Assembly (NCBI GenBank): GCA_023525975.1
Contig: JAKNSE010000037.1
Span: 4,880,501-4,944,500 of the forward strand
Direction: 5' to 3'
Length of the DNA stretch: 64,000 bases
Source of the DNA: Smallanthus sonchifolius
Lineage: Eukaryota > Streptophyta > Magnoliopsida > Asterales > Asteraceae
Part shown: positions 20,017-31,330 of the stretch, piece by piece
How positions within the stretch are numbered: position 1 is the first letter of the stretch
Layout: every line of letters starts with the position of its first letter
Notes under the pieces: model-generated
Seen by the model: the letters and a program-made list of their open reading frames with translations, nothing else
What the model was told of the DNA's origin: nothing
Databases searched by the model: none
Translations under genes and position numbers: made by a program

Positions 20017-22087
20017 TGTAAGGCCCCTTTCCCGGGTAACCTCACTTGTTGGATTTACTCATAAACATAGTCATAAACACTGCACTTAAATTAAAAACAT
20101 TCATTCATTCAATTACAAATCATTCGTCGTTCAATTACATAACATAACAGCGGAAGTCTTAACACATATATTAAAGTGGGATGTCAGTCTTGTGTCGGGT
20201 AACCTTCACGCCTTCGCACGTCCCTTTCCTTTGTTACCTGAAATGTATACTAAAAGTCAGCTAACGCTGGTGAGTTCTAGTTTAAAGACAATCATACATA
20301 ATATTTACCTTATCATGAATATGATGTATATATATATATTCATACTTTTAAATATTCTTTACTTTACCGTTCTCACATAACATTCATTGAGGGTATATAC
20401 ATATGTACATACATACTTTCTTTGGGAGAACACATATTGGCCATAATCTTAAGGGAGATCAACCCGTCATACTTGTCGCGAATGTCACGAAGACATCGCT
20501 GTCAGAACTACCGTCGTAGCCCATTTCATTACCGTCCGGCTCTAGAAAACCGTCCGTCATATCATTAAATCCGTCCGGCAACCTTTGTCCGTCCGCTCTT
20601 TACCGTCCTACCGTCGTAGTCCGTCATTTTTGTCCGTCTGCCCTAGGGCATCCGTTTCCCACGTGACCATTATGTATGCAACCGTTCTACATTAGTTAAG
20701 GCTTGCTTCGACCGTCCATTAATACCTTTTCATACGTCCTAGCTTGCGAAGGAACGTTTTTGTCCCGGTTGCAAAATAGTCACGTGGTCGTCCGTCTACC
20801 GAAGTAGCCGTTGTCATAGAAGGGTTTATAACGTTTACATTCATTCATAACATGCAATATATATGTAATATAAAGCAAGATTTCATTCTTTTACGTTATG
20901 TCCTTCTTTCATTCATTCTTTATATCATACGCTTCATTCTTTATTCATAATTCATTTTCACATATATAAGTATTTATATATATATTTATATATACGTATG
21001 ATCACATTGACACTTATAGCATTTATTCATTTAGTGTATACACTTCAGCCCCAAAACGTTTATAAATCATTTGCACATTACATAGAAGGGGGCACATAGA
21101 ACTCACCTGATAGGCGGGTCCCTGAAGTATAATAGCTGGTTTCGAAACGTCACTAAGGTCACCCACAATCTGTATAATAAAGTCATACATATAAGGTAGG
21201 GCTCCTAAATGACACTAGACATTACTATTCTTGAACTCAGTAGTTTCGGGTGGTGGGTCGCATCGAAACTATGGTAGTTTCGAGCTATGGTTTTACACTC
21301 GAAACTAGGTAGTTTCGAGTCATAATCCTTCTATCGAAACTAGGTAGTTTCGAGTCATTAACTTATGAAAAATCTTAGTTTAGGTTCAAGGTGACACTCG
21401 AAACTAGGTAGTTTCGAGTCATGAGTTCCTATCGAAACTATGGTAGTTTCGAGTCATTGGCTGCTATCGAAACTAGATAGTTTCGAGTCAAACCTGACTA
21501 TCGAAACTAGAGTAGTTTCGATGGGTCTGTATGTATCGAAACTATAGTTTCGAGTCATGGGTCTGCACTTATCGCCATTTCCAAAAATCTGAAGTTTTGC
21601 ATGCAGGTCTGATTCGAGTCGATATCTCAGTTTTCCAAGATCAAAACGTTGGGTTTTCATTCTAGATGCTATATCTAAGCTCATTTTCATGTTTCATCCT
21701 CAAAATCGCTATCTTTTTAGCCAAAACCCGAAAACTCCCAAAACGAGCAAAAACTCATAATGTGATCGAATTGATACCTGGATTGGATTTCTGATTCAGA
21801 GGATATGATCACGAGCACAGCAGCAACGTTTTCCTGGATTCCCGAGTTGATCCGTCACTTTCTCTCTCTAGACCCGAGCTCTCCTTTCTCTCTCTAAAAG
21901 CTGCGTGAGTGGAGAAATGAGCAGGGAAGAGGGGCTGCCTTGCCTCTTATGCGACTGGGCTTCCCTCGGCCCATTGAGGCCGAGCCCAAGCCCGTTCCCT
22001 TTGTTTAAATACTCTGGCTAAAACACCGGTCTCGCTATTTTTTTTTTTTTTATTTTTTTTTTGTTTTATTATTTTTGGGATGTTACA
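20017..22087 (-). repeat. 5' LTR of the Tekay element
   Basis: 2071 bp, same length as the 3' LTR and identical over every stretch compared, including the palindrome array (21262-21557). The TSD GTGCT follows at 22088-22092. It carries the promoter for the minus-strand transcript. Confidence 0.95.
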
Positions 22088-22092
22088 GTGCT

Positions 22093-22762
22093 CCTCTATG
22101 GTACCTAGATGGATATTATTCTTCTAATGGTAGGTAAAATTTCAACTTATATGTATGTAAAAAATATACCAAGTTGAGTTATATTCTCCTCTTTATTGAT
22201 AGACAAAGGTAATTGAATAGTAACTCCACTTTATATTTTTAAATTTTTTTTTCAATTTTTGTTTCACCCTCATATTTTGTATAATATACGTTTTTAACCT
22301 GTTTTTTCACCCTCATACTTTGTATAATATATGTTTTTAACCCGTTTCATTTACTTTGTATAATATACGTTTTTAACCCGTTTTATTTTCTAAATGGCAT
22401 TGGTAATATCGGAGAAACGGAGTTAAATAGAGTTTTTATTTTGTATCGTAGGCTATAGCGGACGCCAGGTTATGAGCAAATAACACCGTTGCCGGTATTG
22501 ATATTATCGGAGCCGGTATTGGAATTGGTATGCGTTCGACTAACATCATTGCTGGTTTTGGTATTATCGGAACGAGTATCGGTATGCGTTTCTATGATTT
22601 TTGACGATTTGCATTACGCGGGAAAAAACGACCAAACTCCCTTCGCGAAGCGCGGGGGAAAAAAACTAGACGCCGCCGCAACGCGAGGCGGGCAAAATTC
22701 CAAGTTAAACTTTAATAATTGGCCTAACGAATAAAACTAAAATAGTAGTTAAAGGAAACATA
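22093..22762. other. Intergenic repeats: ~55-bp tandem copies and a candidate Helitron 3' end
   Basis: No gene is visible. Positions 22260-22385 hold about three copies of a ~55-bp unit containing TTTGTATAATATACGTTTTTAA. At 22480-22600 a diverged duplication reads CCGGTATTG...GGTATGCG. At 22645-22669 the hairpin CCTTCGCGAAGCGCGGG is followed by A-rich sequence and CTAG, the layout of a Helitron 3' terminus; a second hairpin (CGCCGCCGCAACGCGAGGCG) follows at once. No matching 5' end was found. Confidence 0.45.
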
Positions 22763-22767
22763 TCAAA

Positions 22768-23070
22768 TGACGGAGTTAATCTTGATTTTACGAAAGAATA
22801 AGGAGTCGGTTTGGAAGAACGTGAAAGTTGAAGGGAGTGATTCGGAAATAGTTAATTAATTAATAGTTATTTTATATTTATCTATTAGTTTGTCGGAGTT
22901 AGTATTAGATTATAATTGAGAGTAGGATTTGAGTAGAATTAGTATTGTTTATTTATTATAAATAAATGGTTAGGGTCCATGTAAAAAAAGTCAAGAATTA
23001 ATAACAAGAAAGAGTCGATCTTGGTTAATATCAAACTTTGTGTTCGTGTTCTTGGGCCTGGTTTCCAACA
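22768..23070 (+). repeat. 5' LTR of the TRIM-like element
   Basis: 303 bp, TGACGG...CAACA. It aligns with 26576-26904, which has about 26 bp more (an ATTAATATTTAATTAATAG stretch and neighbours). Confidence 0.9.
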
Positions 23071-23419
23071 ATTGGTATCAGAGCTTGGTGTCTGCGGTTT
23101 TGAGAGTCGTGTTTCGCGAGGGCAAGCAGCCCTTTGGTTGCAGGGCTGAAGGGAAGCAAGCAAGGAAGTACGACCTTCTTTTGGGTGGTGTGGACGGCAG
23201 TTGCATTGAGTTAATTGGAGCAATCTATCCTATATAATAAACAAGTAAAACATTGTGCTACTTGTCAGCACCACGTTTCACCTCAACTTTTGGATCCACC
23301 AAAAACCATATGGACATAAAACGGGTTAACACGCGGGTCGAGAAGCGGGTTAAAAACCACCCGAATTAATACCCTATAAAAACCTTTTAAACCCGGTCAG
23401 ACCTTTATCACATCACTTC

Positions 23420-24047
23420 CCTTTCAAAACAAAACCCTAATCGTCTTTCTGATCGAAGCTCTCTCTCTTTCATCTTCAACAACCGAACTTCAAAATCAAA
23501 TCAAAAATCGGTATGTAATATATATTCTTCATCGATCTTACCTTTACGCATCGATCACTTTTTATGAAATTATTATGTCTAATCTCATTGAATCTAGAGA
23601 TTTTATGAATCTCTTTTCAACTTATTGAAAATTCTTACCTTAACATGATCAAAATACCACCGTAAAGTTTTCAAAAAATGGTAAGACTTTTAATAGGGCT
23701 AACGCTCCGTCCAGCAGATACCTTTACGCATCGATCAGTTTTTTTCTAATTATTATGTCTAATCTCATTGAATCTGAAGATTTTTTTGAATATATTTTCA
23801 AATTTGTTAGGTTGTGAATCTATTTTCAAATTTGTTAGGTTTAAGTTTTTGAATCCCCTAAAATTTGTGTATTTTGACAGCCCTACACCTTTTAAACTTA
23901 CAGTTATAGATTAATTTATGTTAAAGTTGAATCCTGTGTATTATTAATCTTTTATGAATCAGTTTTTATTTCCATTGTATCAGGGTTATACTAAAGATGC
24001 ATCCGTCATTCTTCAAATTTGTAAAGGACCCGGCAACCCCATATTTG
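23420..24047 (+). pseudogene. Captured 5' UTR, intron and first coding exon of a host gene, possibly B3-domain
   Basis: The segment ACAAAACCCTAATCG...CAAAAATCG looks like a plant 5' UTR. It is followed by GT at 23513, an intron with two diverged copies of a ~65-bp segment (about 23546 and 23723), an AG near 23982, and ATG at 23997. The 17-codon exon MHPSFFKFVKDPATPYL ends at 24047 with a GT donor. PSFFKF near the start resembles the opening of plant B3-domain (REM-type) proteins. Nothing downstream continues it. The splice layout is seen in the sequence; the B3 assignment is a guess from a short motif. Confidence 0.45.
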
Positions 24048-25097
24048 GTAATTTTCTCATTCAAATCTGTTTATTTATTATTTTTCAAAAAATTGTGTTA
24101 ACACAGAATTTTTTTTAATAAAGTCATTGCCTCAAGTTTTAATACAGCAATTAATGACTCATTATACATGTTACACAATTACATCAACAAACTCTTTATT
24201 TATTTAAATTTACAATTACACAAAAAAAACATGAATGTAATTATTTAACGTTTTAAAATGTATGATTTACTAAAACAATTACCAACAATCCAATATTGTC
24301 AAACTTTGATTCAAAATTAATCATCCCCGTTTTTTAAAAAGAATTGAAGATTATGATGTAAAAAAGGAAAACTTTAACAATTAAATGACTAATTTATTTG
24401 TTAAAGTGAATATTTTTCTAATCTATTTATATTAGGAAATAAATGTTAGTTATATACGGTATACTTTTACGAATTATATTAGTCATTTGAATTTTATCAA
24501 TTAATAGTTAATACTTTTTTTTGATTTGAAATTACTAAAAATAAGTCCCATGATTGAGATTTTTTTATATTATTACAAAAATTTAAGTATTGATTACTAT
24601 CATTTAGAAAAACATTCATCTGGTTGTCAATTAAAATCATTTTCCAAATTTACATCAAATTCAAAATGTCAGTTACCTATTACCAAAATTTAAAAATTTA
24701 CAATTTAACAAAAGACCATGTAAAAAAGTATTCCTTGGTTAATTATTCAAAATTTGGGAACGATTTCAAAAATTAAAGTTTCACTATTGGTGTAACAGAC
24801 ATATTAAAATCTCAACTTTGAAAATTACATTAATTTGGTAAAGATTTCAAATTTAATTACAATTTAACAAAATACCATGTAAAAAAGGCAACCTTAGTTA
24901 ATTATTCAAAATTTGTGAACGATTTCAAAAATTAAAGTTTCACTATTGGTGTAAGATACATATTAAAATCTCAAATTTTGAAAATTACATTAATTTGGTA
25001 AAGATTTCAAATTTAATGTTTGAAATCGTGTTAAATTTGAAAAACTATTATTAACTAATTATTTTAAATTTGAAAAAATATCATTAACTAATTACTT

Positions 25098-25797
25098 GCT
25101 CCGACAAATGAAGTAGTGCAGGAGATTAATGATCGTTTGTTGTCAATGTTCCCCGGTGAACAAAAAGAATATCTAAGTTCAGATAGCATATGCCAGTCAG
25201 AACAGTTGAACGATAATTTCCAACAAAGTTTATACTCGCCAGATGTTCTTAATGGTCTTAAACTTTCAGGATTGTCAAATCATAGTTTAGTTTTGAAGGT
25301 AGGTGTGCTTGTAATGTTGCTGAGAAATATTGATCAGAAAAATGGGTTATGTAATGGAACTAGATTGCAAGTCAAATCTCTTGGTAATCGTGTTATCGAG
25401 GCGGAGATCATTTCTGGAAGCAATATTGGAACTCGTACATTTATTCCAAGAATCAATTTGACGCATTCAGACAAAAGAATCCTTTTCAAGCTACAAAGAA
25501 GACAGTTTCCACTCTCGGTTTGTTTCGCCATGACAATAAATAAGAGCCAGGGTCAGTCACTATCAAGGGTTGGATTGTTATTGAGGCAACCGGTTTTCAC
25601 TCATGGTCTATGTTGCACTTTCAAGAGTTAAAAGCAGAGACGAGTTAAAAATTTTAGCCTTAGACAAGGATGGAAAAATTTCAAACAAAACATCCAACGT
25701 TGTATATAAAGAAATATTTTCTGATTTTATGAATTATGAATTGTATTCATCATTTTTTAGTCTCAAATTGTATTTTGTTTTAAATTTATTTTATTTA
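25098..25797 (+). pseudogene. C-terminal remnant of the Helitron Pif1-like helicase
   Basis: The frame reads APTNEVVQEINDRLLSMFPG, then VLVMLLRNIDQKNGLCNGTRL and CFAMTINKSQGQSLSRVGL. These are the last helicase motifs of the RepHel protein family. A frameshift near 25600 moves the final motif, VYVALSRVKSRDELKIL, into another frame that ends at 25797. The Rep nuclease and the Walker A and B motifs are absent. An intact version would unwind DNA during rolling-circle transposition. Confidence 0.9.
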
Positions 25798-25830
25798 TAA
25801 CCCCGTGTAATACACGGCTTCTAACACTAG

Positions 25831-26575
25831 TATATGAATATATGAGAAGATAAAAAAAAGGGGGCAAAACACACACCTCAATGTATTATTGATTGAAGGG
25901 GAAAAAATAGCAAAAAGGTAGGTGATAACATGTCAATTAATTGAGAAGTAAGTCGGTTGTCCAGAAAGAAAAAGGATCTAAGCAGGAGAAGGTAGTTTAT
26001 ATGGAATTGTTTTTCGGTTTATAAAGTGACGTGAATCGAAAGGTAGCAAGAACGAATCCTGGTAAGAAGCAAGTTCGGCAAGTCTAGCAAGTAAGTAAGT
26101 AGGTTTCAATTATTTTGAATCCAAGAAAGAAGGTTTTAAAGTAGGAGAAAGGCAGTCAAGAGTCAGATCTTGAAAGGCAGTCAAGAGCCAGATCTTGAAG
26201 AAAGAAGGTAGTCAAGAGCCAAATCTTGAATAAAGAAGGTAAAGAAGGCAATCAAGAACCCTGTTTTTGATTGAGAGAAGGAGTAGGAATAACAAGATTC
26301 ATCTAGTTAAGAAGGTTATCAAGGACTCTTGTTTCTTGATGTTTTGAAGGAAAGAATGAAAAGAATGAAAGTAGGAAAGAATGAAGGAAAGAAGGAAGGA
26401 AGGAAGGAAGAGTTTCAATTTCGATAATGACGGCGCTAACCCCGCTTCAATCTTGATCAAATAGTATCCAGAGAGTTCAAAGTCGAGATTGCAACTATGA
26501 GTTGCTGAAGTGTTTAAGGAAGAAAGAATGTGGAAAGAGCAAGAAGCAAGTCCAAATCAAGATTAAGTGGGAGAA
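25831..26575 (+). other. Interior of the TRIM-like element, degenerate purine-rich repeats
   Basis: No coding frame. From 26130 to 26290 a ~25-bp unit containing GGTAGTCAAGAGCCAGATCTTGAA repeats about four times imperfectly, and 26345-26410 is made of GAAAGAATGAAAGAAGGAAGG-type runs. The purine bias continues to the polypurine tract at 26565-26575. Confidence 0.7.
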
Positions 26576-26904
26576 TGAATGAGTTAATTTTGATTTTACG
26601 AAAGAATAAGGAGTCGGTTTGGAAGAACGTGAAAGTTGAAGGGAGTGATTCGGAAATATTTAATTAATATTTAATTAATAGTTTGAATGTTTAGATAAAG
26701 TTATTTTATATTTATCTATTAGTTTGTCGGAGTTAGTATTAGATTATAATTGAGAGTAGGATTTGAGTAGGATTAGTATTGTTTATTTATTATAAATAGA
26801 TGGCTAGGGTCCATGTAAAAAGAGTCAATAATTAATAACAAGAAATAGTCGATCTTGGTTGAGATCAAACTTTGTATTCGTGTTCTTGGGCCTGGTTTTC
26901 AACA
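26576..26904 (+). repeat. 3' LTR of the TRIM-like element
   Basis: 329 bp, TGAATG...CAACA, followed by the TSD TCAAA at 26905-26909. The differences from the 5' LTR show that the insertion is not recent. Confidence 0.9.
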
Positions 26905-27034
26905 TCAAATACACTAAAAGTCACATTCAAAATGTTCTAATTAAAAATCTAATGATTCTCTTTTAACTGTATTTTCTTATAATTATTTATAACTTTAGTT
27001 TACTAATAATTAATAAACTATATATAGTGATACA

Positions 27035-27472
27035 CTAGCTTAAAACCCGTGTATTACACAAGGGGTGAAAAATATCAATACATGAATTTATTAAATCTTT
27101 ATGTATATATTTTATAAGTATAAAAATTTATTACGTATACTAAGGATACAAAACAAAATTCAAAATATATAAAAATTAATATATAATTGGGTTTCAAAAA
27201 TACATTAATAATTACTATTTAATTTAATTTGGTTTTCATTTACTAATTGATAAAAAATAAAATTTACATAATTCGATTTCAAATTTTCTTATAATAAGGG
27301 ATAATTTAAAATAAATGTGTTTTATTAGTATAATTAGTATTTTCTTTAAAAATATATTATTATTAAAATATAGGGGTGTATTTAGTAATAGAGATAGGCT
27401 AAAAATAATAATGAGAATAAATATGGAGACGACACGTGACATAAAAAACTTTTATTTATTATATAGTATAGA
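27035..27472 (-). mobile_element. Short non-autonomous Helitron
   Basis: The minus strand begins TCTATACTATATAATAAA (27472-27455) and ends with the hairpin CCCTTGTGTAATACACGGG followed by CTAG (27038-27035). It is inserted between A and T. 438 bp, AT-rich, non-coding. Its ends match the family of the Helitron at 23224 and a relative at 37150-37562. Confidence 0.85.
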
Positions 27473-27535
27473 TATATATTATTCTAATTATAGACGTCTA
27501 ATTTAATTTGACAGTTGAAGTTAGAGGTGCACAAA

Positions 27536-27726
27536 ACGGTTTTTTAACCCGAACCGGTTCGAACCCGACCCAAACCGATTTGGTCAACGAAAAGTCAAAA
27601 CCGGTTTGGCCCTAAACCGGTTTGGTTTAACCCGGTTTGGAGGCAAGGAAATCCCTAACCTATTAAACCGGTTAGGGTCGGGTTGAAACCGGTTTGTGTG
27701 TTAAACCGGTTTAAACCGGTTTTAAT
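27536..27726. repeat. Left subterminal AACCGGTTT array of the hAT element
   Basis: About nine copies of AACCGG or CCGGTTT, several forming the full palindrome AAACCGGTTT, lie within 190 bp of the terminus. The right end, 30211-30386, has a matching cluster. Subterminal motif clusters of this kind bind Ac-type transposases (the Ac motif is AAACGG). Confidence 0.85.
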
Positions 27727-27927
27727 TAAAAAAATCGAATAAATTCAAATAAATTCGATATTTTTAATAAAAAATCAAAAAAAATATAACAAATATAAAA
27801 CATAAAGTGCAACGTTTATTAATATTTGGAAAGTTCGGAAATTAAAAAACATTACAAGATAAAATTATAAAATTGGAAAACATTACAAATGACAATATAT
27901 ATTTTTATTTTTTGGAATATTGATTGA

Positions 27928-30002
27928 TTATTCTGGTGCGTTGTCTTTGGAACCGGAGCTTCGTAGCCTTGCATCTTCGGCTAGTTCTTCATCGGTGACT
28001 GGTTCGGATATTCCAAGATCAACCTCGTTGTTGTGTATGATTTCTTCGCCTTGAATTTCGTCTTCGAGAGAAGTTTGGTCTTGTATCCTATCCATCGCAT
28101 CCAAATGGTCCTTCAAGCAAATGCACATTTCCATCGCCAGGGGGGTGAGTCTAGTCCTTCGTATCGATAAGACCCTGCCACTAAAAGAAAATGCAGATTC
28201 CGAAGCTACCGTGGAACTTGGACGGTTAGTACATCACGGGCCATGGCGGAAAGAATCGGAAACGAAGCTTCGTTTTTTTCCACCAAGCCAAAATATCAAA
28301 CTCCTCAAAAATGGTAGGAGGCATAAACGCTAAAAAGTTTGTGCCAATATACCTTCCGAGTTCGCTACTCGGGGTGGTACCTCGAGCCCGTTTACTAAAT
28401 TCATTTAACATTTCGTTATATAAATTCAAATTAACATCCCTCGAGCTACCACTTGATGATGTACCCATTGTATCATGTGGAGTCGGAGTTGAACCATATT
28501 TATGTAAATAAACATCAAATAAATCTTGTAAACATTTGTTAAAATATGTTTTTGTGCCTTGTGCAAAATGGATGTCTTCACTATCCAAATTCAAAGCGTA
28601 AGTAATTCTACCAATCAACGTTTCAACCCCGAAAACATTTATGGTAGGGTTTAATGCGGCGGCACAAGTTATAACGGGAGACATTTCTGTAAAATATTTT
28701 ACTAATTTTTCTTTCATCGGTTCTATCATTTTTGTAAAAAAGAGTGCTTTTATTTTCAAGTTCATACAACTTGTTAGCCATTAAATATATTTGTTTTAGA
28801 GTTAATGGACTTGTGGGATAATAAACACCGGATAAAAAAATGGTGGCGGTTTTAAAAACTTCAAGCAATTCGGTTACGTCTTTTAAAATGTCCCAACTCG
28901 TAGACGGAAACTTTAGAATTTTACGACAAGGTTTTGTGGCAAGCATTTCATGAAATATTTCTAAAGTTTCTCTTTGTCGTAAAGCGCTATGAAACATATT
29001 ATAAGTCGAGTTCCATCTTGTCTCGACGTCCTAATTCGGACCTAAGCAAAGATTATTCGTTTCACGACAAAATCTAATATAATCATGGTATCTTTTTTTG
29101 TTACTAAAAATATCTTTAAGCATTAGTCGAAAAGCATATGTTAAGTTTGAAACCTCTTCAATTGCAAGCCCGGCTTGCACGGCCAAGTTAATGATGTGTG
29201 CAACACATCGACTATGGAAAAAAACGCCGTTGCAAACCGGTTTATATTTCATTTTTAGTTTTTGAACCGCATTTGTATTATTAGATGCATTATCAAAAGA
29301 CATTGAAAAAAGTTTATTTTGTAATTTAAATTCGGTTATAACACCATCTAATATATAAAATAAGTTTTCGTCGGTGTGTGGATATTCAAACAAGTCAAAC
29401 GCGATTGTACGCTTCATCATTTGCCACGTATTGGGATCAACCCAATGCGCGGTAACGCAAAGGTACGAATCTGGTATACCATGTGGAGCCGACCAAACAT
29501 CGGTGGTTAAGTTTACACCGGTTTCCAAATTTTCAAAACCCAAAATTAATTCTTTTTTTGCTTTTTTCCACATTTTTATACAATCTCGTCTAAGGGTGAT
29601 GCGACTTACTTGATGATAACGTGGTTGGAGTGTCTCTTGAATCATCCTTGTCAAGCGCGGATTGTCAAAGTGGTTGAACGGCAATCCTTCTTGAATCACT
29701 AACCTCGCCATTCGATCTCGAACAATATTTGGATCAAAGTTCCAAATTCCTCCTTCGCTTGTCATCGAGGCTTGACCTTCACTTGGAATTCTCTTCAAGG
29801 ACGGGCAAGATTTTTCCATATGCGTTTTCAAACTAGTGTTTGAATCTTTCCCCAAAAACGCACCACACATCTTGCACCGAGCACGTTCCTTCCCGTTTGA
29901 CAACAAACATAAATCGTAATTGTACCAAATTACCGGATTTCTCGTTGTTGGTCGAATTTCCACAACGCTAACTTCGTTGGAGGAAGCACCAATACTTGAC
30001 AT
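27928..30002 (-). pseudogene. hAT transposase (BED zinc finger, RNase H-like core, dimerisation domain)
   Basis: The start is ATG 30002. The BED finger uses C43, C46, H61 and C66 (RCKMCGAFLGKD, HMEKSC). The RNase H-like core has LTTDVWSAPHG and MSFDNASNN, then HIINLAVQ. After an in-frame TAG at 29033-29031 the same frame resumes with DVETRWNSTYNMF. Further 1-nt shifts occur near 28740, in the A run near 28262 and near 28220. The C-terminal hAT dimerisation motifs are still readable: FDILAWWK, then MEMCICLKDHLDAMD. An intact protein would bind the AACCGGTT ends and cut and paste the element. One stop and three indels make this copy inactive. Confidence 0.92.
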
Positions 30003-30210
30003 GGTTATTTTCTTTGAGAGTTTAGAGAGCGTTTTTGAGCGGTTAAAGAGCGGTTTTAGAGATTAAAGAGTGTAAAGAGAGGTGTGATCAACCCTAAACA
30101 CCCCCCACCTATTTATAGTGTTTTAAGGGTGCAAATGGGGCCAAAAAAGGGGCCAAATTCGACTCCAACGGCTATAAATCCGTTGAGTAACGGTTATTTT
30201 TTTCAGCAAA

Positions 30211-30386
30211 AAAACCAGTTTGAACCGGTTCAGAGGAACCGGTTCCTAACCCGGTCGGTATCAGGAAAGGTCAAACCGGTTTGTAACCGCCGGTTTTCTT
30301 CGGGTTTGAACCGGTTTACGGTAAACCGGTTTATGACGAACCGGTTTTTAGGTTAATACCGGTTTAAAAATTCAAACCGGTTTTTT
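30211..30386. repeat. Right subterminal AACCGGTTT array of the hAT element
   Basis: About ten AACCGG/CCGGTT motifs in 175 bp, mirroring the left cluster. It lies just upstream of the transposase gene's TATTTATAGTG (TATA-like, minus-strand CACTATAAATA near 30110-30121), so bound transposase might also repress its own promoter. Confidence 0.8.
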
Positions 30387-30406
30387 TGCCCATCTCTAGT
30401 TGAAGT

Positions 30407-31330
30407 ATAACCTCAAAAGTTTGGGCTTCAGGGCTCAGACTCACTAATGTAAGAAAGGCCCAAAATAATCATTAGTCCATCCTCAATTGGGCTGGGTTCG
30501 TAGAAGATTTTTGGTGTCAATTAGAGGTGTACAAACCCGATTTTCTTGCAAACGGCATCAGGTTCAAACTCGTTCCGGTTTGGGTCAACAAAAGTCAAAG
30601 CTAGTTCCGTTCAGATTGGTATGGATTTTAGAGTTCAGATTTCAATTGATGGTGTCTCAAGATTAGATTTTTATTCAAAACTAAAATTTAACTAAAGCAA
30701 AAAGTAGAAGTAAACAAATTGATTAAAGATATTTGTAAGCTAGATGAAAAGAATGCAAATGGGTTTTAATCAAAGCATGTTCATGTATATTCGTTTTGTT
30801 TTAAATAAGTATAGTTTTGAAACAGTTCTAACAGTAGCAAATACATGTTTTTATAGTAGTGAACCATCGTTAGCGTCCGGTTAAGCATAGAAGGGAAATC
30901 GTTATGAATTTGTCTTACTATTAAGACTAGTTTGATAACTACAAAGATGGAAGACATATAACCCTCATGAAATCCAAGTCAATACCAAAGCGTGAACCTC
31001 AAAATATTTCAACAAAGAACAGTTTAGGTACAAATTGATCAAACCCTAACCAAGTTGTGATAACGAGTCGGCTAGACACATGACGAGTAGTCGATCCACC
31101 GCGATTGTAATGATGGTCAGGTTCTTTCATAAGGTATTCTAGGTCGAGATTGATGAACTAGGATGATGAAAGGATTGACATGGTTTACCTTTTAACTTGC
31201 ATCCAAAAATAGTAGAAAACTTCTAAGAACAGCCTAAAAGACACTAGAAACCAGAGGGCTTTCACCGAATAACAGATCTATCCATAATCCCTCAAAAAGG
31301 TGGAATCCATCAGTAATCATCAGTTGGGAC
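30407..31330. other. Intergenic sequence with a hAT-like end fragment
   Basis: No gene is visible. At about 30532 TAGAGGTGTACAAACCCG resembles the left terminus of the neighbouring hAT element and is followed by GTTCCGGTTTGGGTCAAC. No right end or TSD was found, so it is an isolated remnant. The rest is ordinary AT-rich sequence. The end of this stretch probably includes the 3' flank of the MBD gene. Confidence 0.5.

Larger units (their letters stand above)
12983..22087 (-). mobile_element. Young, apparently intact Tekay-type chromovirus (Ty3/Gypsy)
   Basis: A complete 9105-bp element with two 2071-bp LTRs (12983-15053 and 20017-22087) and a perfect TSD GTGCT (12978-12982 and 22088-22092). 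A tRNA-iMet primer site lies at 20002-20013, and the minus strand carries a purine-rich tract (AAGGAGGGTAGACT, 15054-15067) before the 3' LTR. One uninterrupted 1522-codon gag-pol frame fills the interior. All stretches of the LTRs that I compared are identical. A C-terminal chromodomain and very long LTRs fit the Tekay (Del) clade. It is the youngest large insertion in the window and has everything needed for autonomous transposition. Confidence 0.97.
23224..25830 (+). mobile_element. Helitron with truncated helicase and a captured gene start
   Basis: The 5' end is TCTATCCTATATAATAAAC and the 3' end is hairpin CCGTGT-AAT-ACACGG (25803-25817) then CTAG (25827-25830). Both are canonical for plant Helitrons. 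It sits between a host A (23223) and T (25831), with no TSD, as expected for rolling-circle insertion. It carries the last part of a Helitron helicase (25098-25797) but no Rep domain, so it is non-autonomous. A ~159-bp tandem duplication lies at 24697-25015. Confidence 0.92.
22768..26904 (+). mobile_element. Small non-autonomous LTR element (TRIM/LARD-like) split by a Helitron
   Basis: Direct LTRs at 22768-23070 and 26576-26904, TSD TCAAA at 22763-22767 and 26905-26909. The tRNA-iMet primer site TGGTATCAGAGC is at 23073-23084 and a purine tract AAGTGGGAGAA precedes the 3' LTR. Without the Helitron at 23224-25830 the element is only about 1.5 kb and has no coding capacity. The interior 26130-26400 is made of AAGAAGGTAGTCAAGAGCC-like repeats and AAGG runs. 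It must borrow proteins from an autonomous relative. Confidence 0.92.
27522..30398 (-). mobile_element. hAT-superfamily DNA transposon (Ac-like), inactivated
   Basis: 2877 bp with imperfect terminal repeats TAGAGGTGCACAAAAC (27522) and TAGAGATGGGCAAAAA (inverse of 30398 inward) and a perfect 8-bp TSD GTTGAAGT at 27514-27521 and 30399-30406. The ends are packed with AACCGGTT palindromes, probable transposase-binding sites. The minus-strand transposase gene at 27928-30002 is full length but broken. Confidence 0.95.

Noticed and set aside
23072..23084. A possible tRNA-Met gene fragment (GGTATCAGAGC)
   Set aside because: It is the primer-binding site just inside the 5' LTR of the TRIM-like element; no tRNA cloverleaf surrounds it. 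The same holds for 20002-20013 and 57578-57589.
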